From the NCBI GenBank assembly GCA_036346355.1, contig CM070576.1, positions 16,599,558 to 16,663,557 of the forward strand: DNA of 64,000 nt. The letters run 5' to 3'. Below the pieces are notes generated by a model. The model saw only the letters and a program-made list of their open reading frames with translations, had not been told where the DNA came from and made no database searches. The translations under genes and the position numbers were made by a program. Origin of the DNA: Rhipidocladum racemiflorum. Its lineage: Eukaryota; Streptophyta; Magnoliopsida; Poales; Poaceae. Of this stretch, positions 34,796 to 45,955 are shown piece by piece (the first letter of the stretch is position 1; the number at the start of each line of letters is the position of its first letter).

Positions 34796-36175
34796 TGAGG
34801 AACGCGGTATGCTACTCTAGCACAAATTAAAAAAAATTTCTACCGCGCAACCAGAAAGCTACTCGCAAGAATAGGATCATAGATCAATTACCACTAGACG
34901 CAGCGATTGCGGAATCCTTCAGTCGATATAGTGGATCGTTCGCCGATCGTGGATCGTCCTCACGCCGTGGATCGCCCTCGCCTCGTAGTGGATCGCCCTC
35001 GCCTGCCTGGCCGCGGATCATCCTCGCACGCCGCGATCGTAGCGACATCACCACAGTAGTCCACACGTCCAGGGATGGGGCGCCAGTGCGTCGGTGTGCA
35101 AGCAGGATCGCTCGGCGAGGCGGCGAGAGGAGGTGGCTAGGGTTTCTGGCGAAACACCTCTAAAACGCACGGGAAAGTGTGTGCTGCGTCCAGCCTCCTC
35201 CCATCCTTATATAGCCACGAGGTGAAACCCTAGGCAGTCAGGGCCCATCTACGTGCTAAGCCCACGAGGTCCATTAATTACGGATCCAATCCGAATTAAT
35301 GAGTCCCAGTCCATTAAGTGTGTGACCCTGTAGGTTCATGCGCATTTGGACATGGATTTGGAAGACCCTTTTTCTAATCCAATAGTTGGTAGCGGCTCCT
35401 TGCAGAGCATGCCAACTTTCAAACGCATATGACTAAAGTAATCGATATAATAATCCCTTTGCCAAACTATATGAAGATCGAACTCAAGGCGAGAAGAATG
35501 TCATCCTTTGTGATTCAATCCATCTTCGTATCCGTGATATATTAATAAGTTGTGATTGACTCCTCAATCACGGCATGGCCATGCACTTCCTTAATAATAT
35601 CACACGAGTGGCCTAGACATATATCTCCGTTACAAGGAGTGGCAAATCCCATCTTGATCGCTCACTTCCCTCTGCATGTTTCATAGTGAACATGAAAGCT
35701 ACCTTTATAACTATCCGGTTAGGAAATAGTGTTTGGTAACCCCAAGGTAAACTATTACACATGTAGGAAATATGACAATCTCAGGTCTAAGGATCATACA
35801 TGTACTATGTATGAGATACACTGATGACACATAAGAATGTAACATTCTCGCAGTGTCTCATTGTGGGTCTACCTAACCCATGTTCTTCAACATGTGTTCA
35901 CAATGTATTGATGATATCTCCATATCCCATGATCTATGAAACATGATCATCGATCAGTACATGTGCTGATCTATTCATCGTTGTCCTATACGATGATATC
36001 CGATCAGAGATATTTATCGAATTATATCAATAAGTAAAGAGCTTCATAAACAAGTCACACACTTGTTGATCAAAACAATGATATACATTCATTGGACCAA
36101 TAATCATATTATTATTCATAAACATAGTCATGTTTCAATCATCCATATGATTGCCTTAAGGGCATAACACTAACA
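34796..36175 (-). repeat. 5' LTR of copia element 2
   Basis: 1380 bp; on the minus strand it starts TGTTAGTGTTATGCCC and ends CGTTCCTCA. It includes a TATA box and a downstream GC-rich, CGATC-rich segment (34910-35120). Confidence 0.88.
35207..35213 (-). promoter_or_regulatory. TATA box in the copia 2 5' LTR
   Basis: TATATAA on the minus strand, in GTGGCTATATAAGGATGGG, sits well inside the LTR. It is the likely U3 promoter of the element. Confidence 0.65.
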
Positions 36176-36289
36176 GAAACGAGCATGAGAGATTCATTTC
36201 AGCTCAGGTGCCATTTTTAAGATGGACGGAATGTCAGCGGAATAGATTGTTAATGTGTCTAGTAGTTGATGTAGTTGTGGAGGCTGTAC
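36176..36289. other. unassigned spacer between copia 2 and hAT
   Basis: 114 bp with no recognised content. It begins GAAAC right after the copia LTR. It shares the short string TTCATTTCAGCTCA with the start of the hAT region, suggesting a related or duplicated fragment. Confidence 0.4.
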
Positions 36290-37140
36290 CAGGGTACAAA
36301 ATTTCATTTCAGCTCAAATCCCGGCCTCGAACGAAATCCGAATTTTCGGCGAGATCTCGCAATTTCGGACTAAATCCGACCGAAATTCGAAAACCAAAAT
36401 TTAAAACCGGTTTTTTTGAACCGAAATCACTGGGATTTTGTCCCAGAAACCGAAATTTCGATTTAAATAAGCGAAATTTCGGCAATGTTAAAATGGGAAA
36501 ACAAGTATGCAAAATTTGTTAATTTTTTTTGAAATTTTTATGTATGCTTCTGACATATCATTGCATATTTCCATGTAATCTGTAGATAATGATCAACCTT
36601 GAATAATTTGTAAAAAATCATAGAGTAAAAAGTACTATGAAATGGTATCCTGGAGCCAGAAAAAAAGGGGAAAATTTTTGGAAAAAAACATGAAAGGATT
36701 TATGTGACATTTGTAGCTATTTGAATAAAATTTACTAATTTTTTGCACATAAAATACCGTTCACAACAAAATTTCAGCAGCATTTCGTCTTTTTTTTATT
36801 TGATCACTTTAACCAGGCATCATAATACAAGCATTACATAATATGATCACAAATTAGAAATATTTAAATTACATTCACAGACATCATGCTTTCCATCCAT
36901 CACAAACATCATGTGCTCCATCCATCACAAACATCAAGTGTTCCATCCATCACAATTTGTTTCATAAACACGTACGCGAGAGAAATACCTGTTGAAGGCT
37001 TGTAGCATGGATCATGGATGACGTCCCAACCCACCGGAGACCTGCAAGAGGAAAAATCAAATAAGGAGTATGAATATTTTTTGCATGAAGAAGTGTGGAA
37101 AGAGTGAAATGATGTTGTCAACAACTATGCATGGATGTAC

Positions 37141-40100
37141 CTACGAGTAGTAGGATGTGTATGGTGCAACCTCTACCTCTGTATTATCTACAATGATCTC
37201 GTTGTACTTCCTCTCGTGCGCTTGCTTGTAATCCTCCCAGGTCACGTTCCGTGGTAGCCATACGGACTTCCAGTGTTCGTAATGAGCGATCCAGGTTGCA
37301 GGTTGCTCTGACTGATGCAAGTGCTTGGTAGGCATTTGTCGTGCATACGGCTCCGTGTAGGGATCAGTGTAGTCAAACAACGATGACATGGTCGACCCGG
37401 CGTCACTCTGGCGGTGACCGTACACACCGTGATCACCTCCGTAGGTCATCGACCCGTCGTGACTCTGGCGGTGACCGTACACACCGTGATCACCTCCGTA
37501 GGTCATCGACCCGTCGTGACTCTGGCGGTGACCGTACACACCGTGATCACCTCCGTAGGTCATCGAGCCATACCCTAACATGGGGTAGTCAGGTTGCTCC
37601 ATGGGGAAGACCCAATTGCTGCTAGACTGGCTGCTAGACCACGAGGCTATGTCATCCTGAGGTCCCCGCTCTTTGTCCACCGCAGTAGTGCCAGTGCCCT
37701 TCCGTTGTGTGCCACGGGTCTGCCTCTGTGATCCCTTCCTCGGGGTAGTTCCTCCTGCTGCGATCCTCCCGGTGTTGGTGGTTGTGAGCGGGGTCGGAGG
37801 GAATAGCGAGCATCGTCGCCTGCAGAGTCTGACGATGAGCTGCTATCGGCACTTTTTCGATCGTGTGGAGCCTGGGGGGGTCTTTGTTTCATCATCACTG
37901 TGCACATCTGGCGAATCATCGCTTCTAGATGGTCCTTTTCCCTTACCACGTGGATTAGCCGACAACTTCTCAAACCCACTCAGAGCACCCGCCAGCAAGT
38001 CATCGTCGATGCCACGCTTCCTCTTCCCCTTGTGAGTGTCGCCCATGGAGAACTGAGTCCACTGTGGGATGCTCTTCCCACCTGCAGCCAGTTCGAAATA
38101 ACAAGTTGTGAGTTCTGAGATGCCGCGTGTACATGACTAACAAGTTTAACAAGATATATTTATGCATTACCTGTGGTGTTTTCGAGATCTTTCTCCGGGA
38201 TGCTGTCAACCACAAATTTCGCCGGCAGGGGCAGGTTGTACCCACTGTCCTTGTCAAGCAGAGGCTCCGATCCAGACATCGATGTGTCAAATCAATCTGA
38301 AATCGGATCCCTACCGGACTGCATCGCATCCTCAATTAGGCGATCGAACAGGTCAATGTTTTGTACTACATCCCGGGTCGATTCATAATCCTGTAGTTGA
38401 AGTCGGAGATTGTAATGGACGAACACGAGTTTCTGGAGCTTTGCGTAACTTAATCGGTTCCTTAATTGCGTATGCACCAAGGCAAGCGTGCTCCAATTAC
38501 GCTCGCATCCACTGGACGATGCACACTGTGACACCAGCCTCATGGCGTACTTCTGTAACGTCGGCGTCTCATTTCCAAATGCCATCCACCATTGTGCTAC
38601 AGAGAATAACACGTTCCATCAGTACGATCGTATTGGTTGGAATGATCATGTGTTACCACCCATCACAAACACCAGATGGAATGATTAACTTACCAGCCGA
38701 CATGCCGAGATCACGTGCGCTGCACTCTGCTAGCTGCGTGCCGAATCGCCCCCTCCTCAACCGATAGATGTCTGCTTCCCTAATAGCCTCCACCGCGTCA
38801 TCATCAACTACAATGCCTAGGGCAGTGGATAGCTGCCTCATGAATTCGGGAGTGTTGCATATGTTGTATTCGTAGTGAGACCGTGGATCTAGGACGGCAG
38901 TTGCAATGGACAACATACTTTTGAGTTATCACAACGGAAATGAAAAGAACCTCAACAACCCAATGAAAAGTATGTATTTCATGTACCTGCATGCACGAAT
39001 GTCCCATCATTTATCTGCGTCATTCTCTTGTCAAGTACCTTAATGAATGGTTTGTACTAGACACCACCCTCTTGCCTAAGTTGCTTGTACTCACCAGAGG
39101 CTAACGCGTATTGCAGCATGAGTCCACTAATTGTTGGCAACTTTTCTTTATCTGCGAACCTCAATAACTTGTACATTGGTTGAACGGCCTTAACACACCA
39201 CTCGAGAAGGTCCCAACAACCCCTATCGACGAGGTGGTCATACGCGAACTTGCCCTCTTCCGTCGCAGCCCACTTGCTACTTGCCCAGTCGTTATTGGTC
39301 ATCCACTGATGAAACTTCTCCTTTTTTTTCCATAAAGCTATTAAGGAAAACAAAAGTCGTGCCAAATCACGTGGCATTCGGTCTAACCAACTCCCCGTGT
39401 ATATGCTCCCTCATCTGCGCGTGTAGATTCTTATGGTTGTAGAAGAAGCGGCAAATCCTCTTCGCCGCTTCTACGACCCCTTTGATCTCTGGGAACTCAG
39501 ACACCTCTTTGAGCATGAGGTTCACCGTGTGTGCCACACACGGTTGCGTGCATAACTGTGGGTACTGCACTCGTAACATCTGGCATGCTTTCTTGAAATT
39601 CGATCCGTTGTCAGTAACCACCTGCACCACATGCTCGACCCCTATTTCCTGCGACACCACGGTCATAATCTCCTGAAGCAAGTACTTATGGTCCTGGACC
39701 TTGCCTGTGCAATGCAGACGCAACAAGTTATTACGTGTACTATGTACAATCTGATAATATGAACACACCAAATGGCATACCTGTCGCGTTCACGGTTTTA
39801 TGGAAGAACATGACGCCATTGCAGTACACCATGAAGTTGATGATGCTTTGCATTGTCGGACCAGTCCAAGCATCACACATTACCGTGACACCAAATGTGG
39901 CCCAATCAGACTTGAACTTCCGGAGGTACTAAATAATCTCCTTCTCATTCTCATCGAGGTACTTCCCATCGATCTCATGGCCCCGTGGTGCACGAATCCC
40001 TGGGCCGAGCTCCTGCGTCAGCTTAACTGCACCTGTGAAGTATGGACACTCGGCCTTCCTTCCTGGGATTACATTTGCATGAAACCACTTCGACCATGCC

Positions 40101-40645
40101 CTCCCAAGCTTTTGCCTCACCCCCTGTTTGAATGAAGTGTCAATACGGGGTTGCTGCGACATACCACTCCGAGCTAGGTCAGCATCTAAGGGGAATGGCT
40201 TTCTCGCGTTGATTTGGACCTGCCAAACGTTTCGTTGATCGTCGATTGGATCTTTGGCCTCGATGCTCCACTCCCAGACCCCGATCCTACGGTGAAACCT
40301 TGATTCCTGAGGTAAGCCTCTTCTTTCAAGGCCTTTATGGCCATCTTGAGCTGCTCCTGCTCGGTACGATAGTCCGTGGCCCAGTCATCGCAAGCCTCCT
40401 CCTGACGGAGGCGCAACGCCTCCTTCCTTTTTCTTCTCGCGACATCTGTGGAGGTCCCTCAGCATAGATTGCCTAACCGTTTTAGGCACACTAGGGCAAG
40501 CCTTCACCTCGCCGGAGCGGCCAGCAAGGTGTTCCTTTAGACGGGTTGTGCCACCACCCTTCATGCGATGACTACAGTAGTTGCATTTAGACCCCTGCCC
40601 AATGTGCTCTCCATGCTCCCAGACGGTACCGATATGATCTGCCAT
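37141..40645 (-). pseudogene. hAT transposase with BED finger, DUF659 and dimerisation domains
   Basis: The start at 40645 (MADHIGTVWEHGE) follows a 5'-UTR splice acceptor (CAACTACAG). A BED-type zinc finger comes first (CNYCSHRMKGGGTTRLKEHL). A one-base frameshift near 40420 leads to QEEACDDWATDYRTEQEQL and a Gly/Ser stretch. The region about 39929-40160 has LGRAWSKWFHANVIPG. DUF659 lies near 39380-39870 (VVTDNGSNFKKACQML, CVAHTVNLMLKEV). The hAT dimerisation domain is near 38400-38600 (SGCERNWSTLALVHTQLRNR). A low-complexity tail holds three 19-residue repeats and ends at 37141. Several introns appear likely. Stops and frame changes between blocks indicate a dead copy, though exact introns were not resolved. 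Confidence 0.78.
37398..37568 (-). repeat. three 57-bp in-frame repeats in the hAT transposase tail
   Basis: Three head-to-tail copies encode GSMTYGGDHGVYGHRQS plus two residues each. The period is exactly 57 bp (19 codons) and the copies are almost identical, so the frame is preserved. Confidence 0.92.
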
Positions 40646-40899
40646 CACCACACTCTGTAGTTGCACAAAATAAGAATATGGGTCAAGGCTATTATTCATA
40701 GGGACGACATAATTTACAAAACAACGAAGCTGAATAACGGAGCTTAATTCATATGGGTAAGGTGGGCACAACACCGATATTGCATAACATACATGAAGGT
40801 ATCTTTCATATTTCTGCGCTTTTCGAAACAAAAATCAGACAAATACTCTATATAGATGAACTAGCTAGGTTTGAGGAATCATGGAAAGGGAAATCCGGA

Positions 40900-41260
40900 A
40901 CAATGTAAACCATGTAATGAACTAGTTGTGATTGCTTTGTAAAACAGTGAGCTTCATAGTAAAGTAATGTGGAGTGTGGACAGAGAGCTTCATAGTGCAA
41001 CAATGTGAACCATATAATGAGCTTCAAAGTGCAACAATGCAAACCATGAGCTTCAAAGTAAACCATATAAACAATGTAAACCATGTAATGACTAATGAGC
41101 ACCTCATTATGAGCTTCATAGTATACCATTTAGTAAATCAGAGAGCTTTGAAGTAAACCATATAAACCATGTAAACTATACAACGAGCTTCACAGCAAAG
41201 CAATGATTTTCAAATTAAACCATTTGCATGAAATCAGAGAGCTTCAAAGTAAACCCTAAG
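40900..41260. repeat. degenerate direct repeats upstream of the hAT transposase
   Basis: Units resembling GAGCTTCAAAGTAAACCATATAA and GCAACAATGTGAACCAT recur about eight times in roughly 350 bp, in the 5' flank of the minus-strand transposase. This is a candidate subterminal transposase-binding array or promoter; function is inferred. Confidence 0.65.
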
Positions 41261-42541
41261 CTTCATATCTACTACTATTTGTGTCTACAAGCAGTACTGC
41301 TCACCTCTGCCAAAAAAGAAGCGCCGAGATCTCGGATTATCTGGGCGAAATCTCGGGTAAATGAGCCGAGATGGCTTCTATTCTTCACCAGATTGACTGT
41401 GCGCCGGTTGGATGTTCGCTGGAGTTGGCCGGAGAGTGAAGAGGGGTGGAGATGGTGCTCGAAGGAGCTCTCTTGACTCTGTGCAGAATGAGCTCGGCTG
41501 GGAGAGGAGAGTGCAGAATGAGTGAGGAGAGGAAAGTGAGTAAGTGACCAATAAGTGGCAGTAGTGCAGTACTGGCCAGCCTAAAATTGCAAGGAGTACA
41601 CTGGAGGTCTGGAGAATGCTTCAAATTAGCAACCGCCATTCATAGACGCTGGAGAATGCTTGCTTAATGGGGAATATTAACATTTCCACTGCTCAACCGG
41701 AATTTTTTTTCACACTTGTTACATATGGCAAGCGAAAGAAAAAATCTCTAATCGACTTGAACTATCTGAAAATAGTGGAGTGCAAATATTAGCTGCAAAC
41801 ATAAACTTTAGAGATAATCATTCTCACTCCTTTTTCCTTTTCAACTTGAAGCCATTTTTTTTACCTGCTTCTCTTTGTTTCTTTCAGGCTTCAATAACAT
41901 GACTTAGAAAGTTAGAATACACTATCCATTTGCATAGATAAATTGAGAATGAACTAATAAAAAAGTTGTTTTCTTTTCAACACAAGACAGGATGCTACCA
42001 AATCCTCAAAGGTATTTTGGGAGCTTCCCTAATCCAATCACAGAAGTAAAGAATGAGATGCTAAATGTTGTCAAGTGACTTGATAACCTATAATGGGGAA
42101 AAATGAAAAATTACAAATGCCATAAATCACAAATGATTGAGAGGTCATTATATTACACTCCGCCAAGCTACTTAAGTTGCGGCCATAGCCCTGTTGGTCA
42201 CAGTTTTGGTAGGACGCGTGCAGAACAGCTAAGATTCCGCTATTAGATAGCAGCATATCATAGGGAATGGCCCAATCCTCCGAAGTCCGAACCAAAGAAT
42301 AAAATCCGGTCCAATCCGATCATTGAAAATACAAATCCGGTCCAAATTCTCTTAAATTTCGGTCTAAATCACGAGATTTCGTCCCTATATAGCGAAATCT
42401 CGGCGAGATTTTGATCTACTGTAGCATTTTGAATTTTGTTAGGGTTTTGCTTCATTTCGCCGGGATTTGTAAATTCGGAGGGGTCCGAAATCCGAGATTT
42501 CGGCGAAATTCTCCGAGATTTCGGCGGGATTTCAAACCTTG

Positions 42542-44450
42542 GCATCCATCCATCTCTCTCTTTCTTTAAGCTTCTTGGCTCTCTGTGTGTGCACAGCATC
42601 TCTACCCTGGTCTCTCTCTGTCTCTCTCTCTCTCTCTCTGTACCCACAACTTCTTGGCCATGAATGCTTGCGGCTCTCTCTGAGCTTTTTATAGATCTGA
42701 TTTTTTTTTTGTTTTGTTCGCAGCAATTTGGGGGGTAAGGAGTTCAACGAAGTTAGCTCTATTTAGTTCAATTTTAGGTACGAACTTTGCTATTGCTTTC
42801 TCAGCTAAAATTCTTTTCACCAATTGTTACTATCTCGAAGTACATTTAGAAGGTCCATTTGTCCTCATTATCAATTCCCTCCAATTTGGTTGCAAGACTA
42901 TCTAATTTTCTCCCAGGTTTCAGAGATTTGAAGCGATTACTACGTATAGTGCCGGTCGATTTCGAGTTTCTGAGGTCAGCCATTAATGAGGAATTGTATG
43001 AACTTCCAGCCATTAACTTCGCTGCTATTCCCGTTCTAGCAGAATCATCCACCCAAATTTGGTACATGCATATGCTTCCCCATTTGATTATCCAACTCAT
43101 TTTTATCTTCTTTGCTACATATTTGTATAATATGATTTTTATATGGATTAAATGACCACATGTTTGTTTAAATTAAAACATTTTTCTGTTATTCTAGCAC
43201 TATTGCCAAATTCTGTTGCTCCTTAATCCGTATCATGACAATTGCAGCAGCGTGGAGTTCTTTGGCTACTAGTATTTTTACCACTTTCATTTGTCACATC
43301 TATCCGCCTGATCAACCATACTATGAGCCCATTGCACATTGATCGGGCATAATTGAGGAATGAGGAAGACACTGAGGTTTCCCATCATGTTAAATTGTTG
43401 GTTTGATCTCCATTTCTGATGGGTATTCGTACAATTCCAAGTTAAAAAGATTTTTAGTGTAGTCAGCATCATGCCACCAAGACACAAATAAGAAACTCCA
43501 CCCACTGTATATTTACAATTGCAGAAGGAGCAAGTTCAGTTTTTTGTCTACAGCTTCAAAAGTGGAATGAGCATGAACCATGAAGTGAAATTTAATTGGT
43601 TGCAGTTTGTATGATAGAACTGGACACAGTTTTCTTTTGTGGAGCAGGATTTGTTAAAAGCATAGCTGGAAGAAATTGAGTAAGAAGAGCTTATCGAAGA
43701 TTGCCTGAACCTCAACCATCCAATTATTTGATTGAACTCTGACGACACTTCAAACAAAGACGGAACTCTAGGTATAAACTGCGGTTTTGGAGAGATTGTC
43801 GACATAACAATCTCTGAATAGTATAGGCATTGTAGTGTGTGTTGTTGTAGAATATTTCTTCCTTTTAATTTCTTGCGTGCTGACAATTTGCAATGTGTTT
43901 TGATCGTGTAGCGCTTCGATCACTGACCAGATCCAACTCGAACCCTTGATCAGAGAAAAGCTAGCGTTAAGGCAAAACATAACAAATTAGCTAGACAAAG
44001 AGCAAATCACACGATGGATCCAATGAAAAATATAATATGTAGTAGAAATCATATATAACTGTTCACGGCCAATGAAAAATATAGAGAAATTTTACTGTGC
44101 ATTATACTGATAGTATATAATATATAGTAGAAATCATATCTAACTGTTGATTTATTAATGGTGTTTCTATTACTCTACTACCGGATGAAGTATAAATAAA
44201 CTTTAATCTGATTCATTGGATCGAAAAGAATAAATGATTCATATTCGATTTAATGTATGTAAAAGAGCTCAAAATATACACAAGGCAGGAAACCTTCTAA
44301 GCGTCTACGTACCTTTGTCGTCCCCCTCTGTACACTTTTAGTAGTTTTACAGCTCCTTTTGTTTACCACTGCTTTGCTTTCTTTCATACTTCCACGTTTT
44401 CTTTCTGATGGCATTCCTGTAAGCCGCAGCAGCGCGCGGGGTACCATCTA
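42542..44450. other. intergenic DNA with no confident gene
   Basis: It holds a CT microsatellite (42611-42640) and one ORF on the plus strand (42859-43155, 98 codons, with LRIVPVDFEFLRSAINEELY) that I do not recognise. Near 44030-44150 a direct repeat (AGTAGAAATCATAT.TAACTGTT) occurs twice, flanked by GGATCCAATGAA and TTCATTGGATC in opposite orientation, which may be a small unidentified MITE (about 44014-44224). No splice-supported gene was found. Confidence 0.45.
42611..42640. repeat. CT microsatellite
   Basis: About 30 bp of nearly uninterrupted TC repeat next to the right end of the hAT element. Confidence 0.9.
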
Positions 44451-44458
44451 GTTACTGC

Positions 44459-45692
44459 CAAGGGTCCAAAATTCGGCGAAATTCGGCGAAATCCCGGCGA
44501 AATCTCGGATTTCGGACCCCTCCGAGATTCAAAATCCCGGAAAATTCAAAAAAATTTAAAAAATTCAAATCTCGGATTTCTCGGTGAGATCTCGGCAATT
44601 TCGGGCGAAATCTCGGCAATCTCGGGCGAGATTTGATGTTTTTTTGCAGGATTTTGATTTTTGTGCATTGTATTTGCTTGGGTTTAGGATCAAGATCATC
44701 CACAAAAAATTTCAAAATTTTTTAACATGTTTTTGACCATTTTTTGGTCGGTTCAATATGTCGGTTAGGACTTTTCGAATTTTTTAAAATTTTTCAATAT
44801 TGATTATCTTCTGAAAATTTTATGGGAATATTATGGATGTGTTAGGACCATTCACAAAAAATTTCAAAATTTTCTAAAGTGGTTTGAACTTTTTTAATAC
44901 ATAGGAACTTTTCTAGTGCATTGAAACAGCAGAGAGAAATGATATCTGATACTGACATTGATAGTTGGATTCAATCTATGTATGACTATGAGAGAATAGT
45001 GGAGTGGAAACAGTGGTACAAAACCCACTTCAAAATTATTGAATGACATATATTGAAAAACAAAATTTAAAACCTAAGATAACATGTATTTATAAATGGG
45101 TAAAGTACTAACTCACTTATGTATATATGGGCGGAGATTCACATATACATGATCAGCGCTCATATTTATGGCATTGATCTTTTCTTACTGGTCAAAATTC
45201 AAAACTGCAGGTGGTTTCAAAGAAAGAATCTCCTCGTAATCAGGTGGTTTCAAAGAAAGAACCTCCCTTAATACATAGGAACATATATAAACTTTTCAAA
45301 TAACTTGAAGTTCATTTGTTACATTTGAAAAATCAAAAACTGATTTTATATACGATTTTTATCACGACTTTACCACTGTTAGATTTTTTAAAAATTCCTC
45401 ATGATTGATCATCATCTCAAATTTTTATGGAAACATTAGTGATGTGTTAGGACTATCCAAAAAAAATTTCAAAATTTTTTGACGTATTTTGAACCATTTT
45501 TGAGCCAGTTCAATTTGGCCGAGATCTCGGTGATTTCGTCCGAGATCTCGGATTTCCCGGTAGAAAAAAAACCGGATTTGAAATTTGGTTTTTGCAATTC
45601 GTCCGGATTTTATCCGAGATTTCCGAATCTCGCCGAAATTTCGGATTTCGGGAACCTCCGAGATTTGACTCAAAACGAGATTTGGAACCTTG
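44459..45692. mobile_element. non-autonomous hAT element with 8-bp target duplication
   Basis: 1234 bp flanked by GTTACTGC on both sides (44451-44458 and 45693-45700), the 8-bp duplication expected for hAT. The ends are CAAGGGTCCAAAATTCGGCG on the left and, inverted, CAAGGTTCCAAATCTCG on the right. Subterminal GCCGAGATTTCGG-like motifs are frequent in the outer 200 bp at each side. The AT-rich interior has no transposase. It shares ends with the transposase-bearing element at about 36290-42541, so that family probably mobilised it. Confidence 0.93.
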
Positions 45693-45700
45693 GTTACTGC

Positions 45701-45955
45701 ACACGTCCTGCCACTTGAACGTGAAATTCCAATACGATCACAGGTGGCGATTGACTTGCCAGGATAAGGACAATGACAACGTGCTACTAGTACAAAATTG
45801 TCCCCTATACCAACCTCAGCAGATCAAGTCCCTCCAATAATGGTCTAGCTCCGGCGAAGGATTAATCCACTCTAGCTCCGGCGAAGAAAGGACAAGTGCC
45901 GCGGCCGCATCGTCGACCTTGCCTGCGTCTTGCGGCCGTCCAGAAAGAAAACGAA
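45701..45955 (+). promoter_or_regulatory. proximal promoter and leader of the glycosyltransferase gene
   Basis: 255 bp between the hAT target duplication and the start codon. It holds a TTGAC W-box-like core near 45751 and a 28-bp-spaced repeat of TCTAGCTCCGGCGAAG (about 45842-45886). No clear TATA box was identified. The regulatory readings are weak. Confidence 0.35.

Larger units (their letters stand above)
28909..36175 (-). mobile_element. Ty1/copia LTR retrotransposon 2 (3' LTR truncated)
   Basis: On the minus strand: 5' LTR (34796-36175), Met-tRNA primer site, long leader, broken gag-pol, polypurine tract (CAAGTGGGAGAT, 29395-29406) and a 3' LTR that keeps only its first 486 bp. The missing end abuts the gypsy 2 LTR. 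The order gag, integrase, RT, RNase H identifies copia. The 485 bp shared by the two LTRs differ by very few bases. Confidence 0.9.
36290..42541 (-). mobile_element. hAT superfamily transposon, transposase broken
   Basis: The right end (42541) reads inward, on the minus strand, as CAAGGTTTGAAATCCCGCCG. This matches the terminal motif CAAGG.TCCAAA of the non-autonomous element at 44459-45692. Both ends of the region are rich in CGAAATTTCGG/CCGAGATCTCGG motifs (36310-36490; 42340-42530). A BED-DUF659-dimerisation transposase lies between. The left end is uncertain: CAGGGTACAAAATTTC at about 36290 is the best candidate, and the 8 bp after the right end (GCATCCAT) do not reappear there, so it may be truncated. 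Confidence 0.75.

Noticed and set aside
36895..36955. CCATCCATCACAAACATCA repeats as a target duplication of the hAT
   Set aside because: They resemble GCATCCAT at the right end only in part and lie inside the element, 600 bp from the likely left end.
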